Positions 13,754 to 17,531 of a stretch of 17,531 nucleotides of DNA are shown piece by piece. Made by a program: the position numbers and the translations under genes. Source of the stretch: Azoarcus sp. (GTDB lineage: Bacteria; Pseudomonadota; Gammaproteobacteria; Burkholderiales; Rhodocyclaceae); the NCBI GenBank assembly GCA_031282905.1, contig JAITCV010000205.1:1-17531 (forward strand), written 5' to 3'. Under the pieces are notes generated by a model. That model ran no database searches, was not told the origin of the DNA, and worked only from the letters and a program-made list of their open reading frames with translations. Position 1 is the stretch's first letter. Each line of letters opens with the position of its first letter.

Positions 13754-15400
13754 TCAGAGCTTGAAGAAAGAGACCAGTTGCTTGAGCTTGTCGGCCACAC
13801 CGCTGATTTCCTTGATGCTGACTGCATTGTCCTTCATCGCGGCGCTGCTTTGCTCGGAAAGGGTTGCGATTTGCGCCATGTTCTTGGCAAGGTCATTCAC
13901 GGCAGTGGCCTGCTCCTGGGTCGCGTGCGCGATCATGCGTGCGGAATCCAGCGACGACGAGGCTTCCTTGTGGATGCCTTCGAGCATTTCGTGCACTTTC
14001 TTCGCCAGATCGAGCCCCTTTTCCACCTGCGGCTTGGCTTCGCCCATGGCGGTTACCGCCGATTGGGTTTCCTGCTGGATGGCGGCGATCACGGCATTGA
14101 TCTCCCCGGTGGCCTGGGTCGTGCGCTCGGCGAGTTTGCGCACCTCATCGGCCACCACCGCAAAACCGCGGCCTTGTTCGCCCGCGCGCGCGGCTTCGAT
14201 CGCGGCGTTGAGCGCCAGCAGGTTGGTCTGATCGGCAACATCGCGGATCACCTTGGCGATGCTGCCGATTTCCACCGATTTTTGCACCAGCAATTCGATC
14301 TGCTGGGAAGACAATTCCACTGTATTGGAAACCTGGGTGATCACCTTTCCGGCTTCGGCGGCCATGCGCGCGCCATCGGCGGAAATGCTGTTGCCGATCA
14401 CGGCATTTTTCTCGCTTTGCGCCGCCGTGTTCGATACCTCGCCGATGCTGCCGCTGATCTCCTCGATTTCCGCCGCCGTGGAATTGCTTGCCCGCGCCTG
14501 CTCTTCCGCCACCGAACCGATCTCCGCCGTCGCGCGGGATACCCGTTCCACGCCGTCCACCAGCACCTGTACCATGCCGTCGATATGACCGGCGACGTCC
14601 CGCAACTTGTGCTGGATGGCATTGATCGCACTGGCCAGGTTTTCTCCTTCCCCAATCGGCGCGAACGGAATTTCGCGCGTCAGGTCGCCCCGCGCGATGA
14701 TATGGGCCGATTCGACGACCTCGCTGATTTCTCCGCCCAATTGCCGCATCACACTGCGGTTGATCAGGAACGCGCCCAACAGGATCGCGGCCATGATCAC
14801 GACGGTGATTCCGCCCAGTATGTACAGCTCTTCACGGAATACTTCATCCACATCATCGATGTAGATACCCGTGATGACGGCCCAGCCCCAGGGTTCGAAA
14901 TAGCGCGCATAGGTGATCTTGGGAATCGGGTCCGTGCTCGGCGGTTTCGGCCAGAGGTAATTATAGAAACCGCCATTGGCCGTCGAGCGCGCGGCGCCCA
15001 CGATATTGCGCATGATGGAAACCCGGGAGGCATTGCTTTGCACCTTGGGTACATTGACGCCTTCATCTTCCGGGGCGGGCGGAAAGACGACGTAATTGAC
15101 GTTGCCATCGATCACGAATATATAGTTTCGCCCTTCGTCGTAACGCGCGGCGCGGATGAAAGTCTTGGCGATGTTTTGCGCTTCCGTCACACTGATCCGC
15201 CCCGCCTGCGATTCGTTGTACAACTGCTCGATTGCGCTGTAGGCCGATTCGACCAGTTCGACGACTTTTTCTTTCCGGTCTTCGACGAGATACTTTCTTA
15301 GCGTATGCAGGGCCGCGCCCGAGAGCAGAAGCAGACCGATCAAACCGAGGACGACGAGTATCCTCAGGCGGGTATTGACACGCAGTTTTTCCAGACTCAT
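13754..15400 (-). CDS. Methyl-accepting chemotaxis protein with a Cache sensor domain
   Basis: A 548-residue transmembrane chemoreceptor. Transmembrane helix 1 spans about 12-33. A periplasmic single Cache-type (Cache_2) sensor spans about 34-190, with YDEGRNYIFVIDGNVNYVVFPP and EPWGWAVITGIYIDDVDE typical of the domain that binds small organic acids. Transmembrane helix 2 spans about 193-214, HAMP about 212-265 and the cytoplasmic coiled coil to the end. The hairpin tip that contacts CheA/CheW (about 384-424) has DVADQTNLLALNAAIEAARAGEQGRGFAVVADEVRKLAERT. It ends in FFKL with no CheR-binding pentapeptide. ATG 15400 is preceded by a strong GGGAGAGGG ribosome site, so the longer upstream start at 15442 is rejected. 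It is transcribed divergently from the SDR gene. Confidence 0.95.
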   Translation of the reverse strand: MSLEKLRVNTRLRILVVLGLIGLLLLSGAALHTLRKYLVEDRKEKVVELVESAYSAIEQLYNESQAGRISVTEAQNIAKTFIRAARYDEGRNYIFVIDGNVNYVVFPPAPEDEGVNVPKVQSNASRVSIMRNIVGAARSTANGGFYNYLWPKPPSTDPIPKITYARYFEPWGWAVITGIYIDDVDEVFREELYILGGITVVIMAAILLGAFLINRSVMRQLGGEISEVVESAHIIARGDLTREIPFAPIGEGENLASAINAIQHKLRDVAGHIDGMVQVLVDGVERVSRATAEIGSVAEEQARASNSTAAEIEEISGSIGEVSNTAAQSEKNAVIGNSISADGARMAAEAGKVITQVSNTVELSSQQIELLVQKSVEIGSIAKVIRDVADQTNLLALNAAIEAARAGEQGRGFAVVADEVRKLAERTTQATGEINAVIAAIQQETQSAVTAMGEAKPQVEKGLDLAKKVHEMLEGIHKEASSSLDSARMIAHATQEQATAVNDLAKNMAQIATLSEQSSAAMKDNAVSIKEISGVADKLKQLVSFFKL

Positions 15401-15403
15401 TTT
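15375..15403 (+). promoter_or_regulatory. Weak candidate promoter for the SDR gene
   Basis: A perfect TTGACA (15375-15380) lies 17 bp before CATTTT (15398-15403), a poor -10, about 60 bp upstream of the SDR start. It sits inside the 5' coding end of the divergent chemoreceptor gene. The -35 match alone is weak evidence. Confidence 0.25.
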
Positions 15404-15463
15404 CCCTCTCCCAAACACAGTGCCAGCACATACATGAAACACATGCGGACTGCCGTTCCTCGA

Positions 15464-16231
15464 ATGAGTATAACGCCGCCCTCAAGCCATCGCACGGCTT
15501 TTCCCGTTGTGATCGTGACCGGCTCGGCACGGCGCGTCGGCGCCGCCATTTCACGCGAATTGCATCAACTCGGCGCCAGCCTCGCCCTGCATTACCGCAC
15601 GAGCAAGGACGAAGCCGAAAGACTCGCGGCGGAATTCAATGCCATTCGTCCGGGGTCGGCGTGGACGGTCGATGGTGATCTTGCCCGCGATGACGTGGCG
15701 CAACGGCTTGCCGACGCTACCCTCGCCCATTTTGGCCGCGTGGACGCGCTGGTCAACAACGCCTCCGATTTTTTCCCGACGCCGCTTGGCCAGATCGACA
15801 ACAAGGCATGGGATCGCCTGATCGGCTCCAACCTGAAAGCCCCGCTGTTCCTGACCCAGGCCCTGGCGCCCGCGCTCACCGCAGCGCAAGGGGCAGTGGT
15901 CAACATTGTCGACATCCACGCCGAACGCCCGCTGCGCCACTATCCGCTCTACTGCGCGGCCAAGGCCGGGCTGGCCGGACTGACCCGCGCGCTCGCGCTC
16001 GAACTCGCGCCCGCGGTGCGGGTCAATGGCATTGCGCCCGGGCCGGTCGCCTGGCCCGAGGATGAACAGTTTTCCGCCACCGAACGCGAACGCGTCCTCG
16101 CCCATACGCTACTCCGGCGCGCGGGATCGCCCGAAGACATCGCGCGCACCACCGCTTTCCTGCTGTTTGACGCGCCCTACATCACCGGCCAGATTCTGGC
16201 CGTCGATGGCGGACGCAGCGCCCATCTATGA
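15464..16231 (+). CDS. Pteridine-reductase-type short-chain dehydrogenase (FolM-like)
   Basis: A 255-residue Rossmann-fold SDR. The cofactor motif is TGSARRVG at 19-26, the TGxxxRxG form seen in pteridine reductases, and an Arg near 45 (HYRTS) fits NADPH preference. NNAS is at 98-101. The active site reads D150, Y163 and K167 in IVDIHAERPLRHYPLYCAAK, where Asp replaces the usual SDR Ser; this is the PTR1/FolM pattern. NGIAPGPV at 188-195 and TGQILAVDGG at 241-250 complete the family. It would reduce dihydromonapterin or dihydrofolate-type pterins. The start is uncertain: ATG codons at 15434, 15443 and 15464 are in frame with no clear ribosome site; 15464 gives the usual N-terminal length. It is convergent with trpC. 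Confidence 0.88.
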   Translation: MSITPPSSHRTAFPVVIVTGSARRVGAAISRELHQLGASLALHYRTSKDEAERLAAEFNAIRPGSAWTVDGDLARDDVAQRLADATLAHFGRVDALVNNASDFFPTPLGQIDNKAWDRLIGSNLKAPLFLTQALAPALTAAQGAVVNIVDIHAERPLRHYPLYCAAKAGLAGLTRALALELAPAVRVNGIAPGPVAWPEDEQFSATERERVLAHTLLRRAGSPEDIARTTAFLLFDAPYITGQILAVDGGRSAHL

Positions 16232-16276
16232 ATGACAAATACCCGCGAGGTCGAACCATGCGGATCGTCGGCAGGA

Positions 16277-17077
16277 TCAAACAGGCTCGCCGCCAAAAAG
16301 TTTCGCCAGTTCTTCCCCCGGCTCCGGGGCGCGCATGAAGGCTTCGCCGACCAGGAAGGCATGGACGCCCGCAAGCCGCATGGTCTCGACATCGGCACGG
16401 CTGAGGATGCCGCTCTCGGTGATGACGATACAATCATCCGGAATATACGGGAGCAGATCGAGGGTGTTTTTCAATGACACATCGAACGTGCGCAGGTTGC
16501 GGTTGTTGATGCCGATCAGCGGGGTTTCGATTTGCAGTGCCCGCGCCAGTTCTTTGCCATCATGACTTTCCACCAGCACGGCCATGCCGAGTTCGCGGGC
16601 CAGCCCGGCGAAATCCCGCAATTGTCCCGTCGAAAGCGCGGCAACGATGAGCAGGATGGCGTCCGCGCCCATGATGCGGGATTCATAGACCTGGCAGGCG
16701 TCGACGATGAAATCCTTGCGCAGGACGGGCAGCGGGCAGCCAGCACGGGCGGCTTGCAGGTATGCGGCACTGCCCTGGAACCAAGACACGTCCGTGAGCA
16801 CGGAAAGGCAGGCCGCGCCATGCGTGGCATAGCTTGCGGCGATCTCGGCTGGCCGGAAATCAGCGCGGATCACGCCCTTGGAAGGGCTGGCTTTCTTGAT
16901 CTCGGCAATCACCGCCGACTGTCGTTTCTCCGTCCGGGTTCGCAATGCGGCGGAAAAATCACGGGTAGGCGAAGCATCCCGCGCCTGTGCGACCAATTCG
17001 GCCAGCGGCAAGCGTGCGCGCAAGGCCGCGACTTCTTCCGATTTGGCCGCGAGGATTTTTTTCAGGATGTCATTCAT
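16277..17077 (-). CDS. trpC: Indole-3-glycerol phosphate synthase TrpC
   Basis: A 266-residue (beta/alpha)8 enzyme that closes the indole ring: CdRP to indole-3-glycerol phosphate plus CO2 and water, in tryptophan synthesis. Conserved catalytic and phosphate-binding motifs are all present: EIKKASPSKG (59-68), LRKDFIV (119-125) with the catalytic Lys121, VLVESHD (168-173) with Glu170, GINNRNL (189-195), ITESGI (219-224) and GEAFM (244-248). The N-terminus MNDILKKILAAKSEEV matches the family, which fixes the start to ATG 17077; an adjacent ATG at 17080 would add one Met. The frame stays open far upstream without similarity, so that extension is rejected. Other trp genes are not in the window; it stands between convergent SDR and divergent DUF3334 genes. 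Confidence 0.96.
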   Translation of the reverse strand: MNDILKKILAAKSEEVAALRARLPLAELVAQARDASPTRDFSAALRTRTEKRQSAVIAEIKKASPSKGVIRADFRPAEIAASYATHGAACLSVLTDVSWFQGSAAYLQAARAGCPLPVLRKDFIVDACQVYESRIMGADAILLIVAALSTGQLRDFAGLARELGMAVLVESHDGKELARALQIETPLIGINNRNLRTFDVSLKNTLDLLPYIPDDCIVITESGILSRADVETMRLAGVHAFLVGEAFMRAPEPGEELAKLFGGEPV

Positions 17078-17195
17078 CATTCGAATCGCTGGATGCGGGG
17101 TACGCATTCTTTCATTTTTGTTTCCGGCGCGCCATTTCGATGGCGCTTGTCTCGCCAAGCCCCGCAAATCGGGACGAACCGGGAAGTCGCCCGCG

Positions 17196-17205
17196 GCAAC
17201 GTTGC
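17196..17205. promoter_or_regulatory. Palindrome in the trpC / DUF3334 divergent gap
   Basis: GCAACGTTGC is a perfect 10-bp palindrome in the 218-bp gap between two divergent starts. A TGGGA-A-TCCCA inverted repeat follows at 17215-17225. A TATACA -10-like hexamer at 17254-17259 lacks a -35. Either repeat could be an operator, but both may be chance in GC-rich DNA. Confidence 0.25.
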
Positions 17206-17295
17206 GGGAAATCGTGGGAATCCCAACATCCCGCGGCGGCGGCGCGGCTGTGTTATACATGACGGTTTCCTCTTCCCTTTCATCGAGGCAGAAAA

Positions 17296-17531
17296 ATGAC
17301 CGACCAGAACTATCCGGTGGTGTTCGGCACCGACGACATCCTTCGTTCGCTGTGCGATTCGGTGAGCAAGGTATTGGGCATGGCGACCGCAAGCCGCCTT
17401 TCTTATTCCGGCATGGTACAGCGCATCACCCGCACCTGCCTCAAGCCCGATATCGGCTGTTTCGTGCTCTTCGATGGCGGTTTTTCCGGGCTGGTGGTCA
17501 TCAATTTTTCCGCCCAGGCGGCGATGGAATT
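17296..17531 (+). CDS. DUF3334-type protein, possibly chemotaxis-phosphatase-like, 5' part
   Basis: The first 78 codons of a gene that runs off the right edge. ATG 17296 has GAGG at good spacing. The sequence TDDILRSLCDSVSKVLGMATASRLSYSGMVQRI followed by TCLKPDIGCFVLFDGGFSGLVVINFS closely resembles, from memory, the N-terminus of the DUF3334 family found in Vibrio, Shewanella and relatives. I recall this family as uncharacterised and possibly related to the CheC/CheX phosphatase fold, but cannot verify that here. No signal peptide or membrane segment is visible in the part present. A chemoreceptor gene lies about 2 kb away, which is only weak support for a chemotaxis role. Confidence 0.62.
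   Translation, partial: MTDQNYPVVFGTDDILRSLCDSVSKVLGMATASRLSYSGMVQRITRTCLKPDIGCFVLFDGGFSGLVVINFSAQAAME

Noticed and set aside
13778..15301. A 507-codon open frame on + across the chemoreceptor gene
   Set aside because: Antisense to a clear MCP; its composition (many H, D, R and G) is typical of frames opposite GC-rich genes.
15411..15425. A sigma-54-like TGGCAC-N5-TTGG on the minus strand before the chemoreceptor
   Set aside because: The -12 element lacks GC, and the implied transcript start falls at the ATG, downstream of the obvious ribosome binding site.
17081..17392. Upstream extension of trpC in the same open frame
   Set aside because: No similarity to TrpC before MNDIL, it would overlap the divergent DUF3334 start, and open frames are common at this GC content.
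1..17531. CRISPR arrays, insertion sequences, tRNA or rRNA genes
   Set aside because: I looked for spaced repeats, transposase motifs and structured RNA genes and saw none; gene density leaves little room for them.

Overview
The window is GC-rich and gene-dense and has proteobacterial gene families throughout. The pairing of a MidA-type methyltransferase with a pteridine-reductase-type SDR, the form of the type II secretion genes, and a TAXI-type TRAP receptor suggest a betaproteobacterium, perhaps near Rhodocyclales/Nitrosomonadales. That placement is inference from gene content; no rRNA or tRNA is present to confirm it.

Layout, left to right. (1) Positions 1-220 hold the 3' end of an hslO/Hsp33 gene (+) in which all four zinc-binding redox-switch cysteines are replaced. 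(2) Position 288 to about 3383 (-): a TAXI solute receptor without its TRAP membrane subunits, and an ABC polysaccharide exporter pair wzm-wzt. (3) Position 3572 to about 4546 (-): an exported parvulin-type prolyl isomerase, separated from the secretion operon by a strong intrinsic-terminator-like hairpin. (4) Positions 4608-12182 (-): one long type II secretion operon read gspG-H-I-J-K-L-M-C-D. Six successive junctions from gspH to gspC overlap by ATGA, and it ends in a lipoprotein-type secretin. The ATPase gspE and platform gspF are not in the window. (5) Positions 12437-13657 (-): a MidA/NDUFAF7-family methyltransferase with a tetranucleotide CCCG repeat inside its coding sequence. (6) Positions 13754-15400 (-): a Cache-domain chemoreceptor, divergent from a pteridine-reductase-type SDR (15464-16231, +). 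(7) Positions 16277-17077 (-): trpC, divergent from the start of a DUF3334-type gene that runs off the right edge (17296 onward, +).

The gsp genes together would build the pseudopilus (G, H, I, J, K), the inner-membrane assembly platform (L, M, C) and the outer-membrane channel (D). The periplasmic isomerase next to them may help fold envelope or secreted proteins. The wzm-wzt pair exports a glycan whose biosynthesis genes lie outside the window.

Most notable observations: the cysteine-free Hsp33 tail; a roughly 95-bp leader present twice, before gspG and before gspD, with identical spacing to both start codons; the slippage-prone repeat inside the methyltransferase gene; and the terminator hairpin after gspD.
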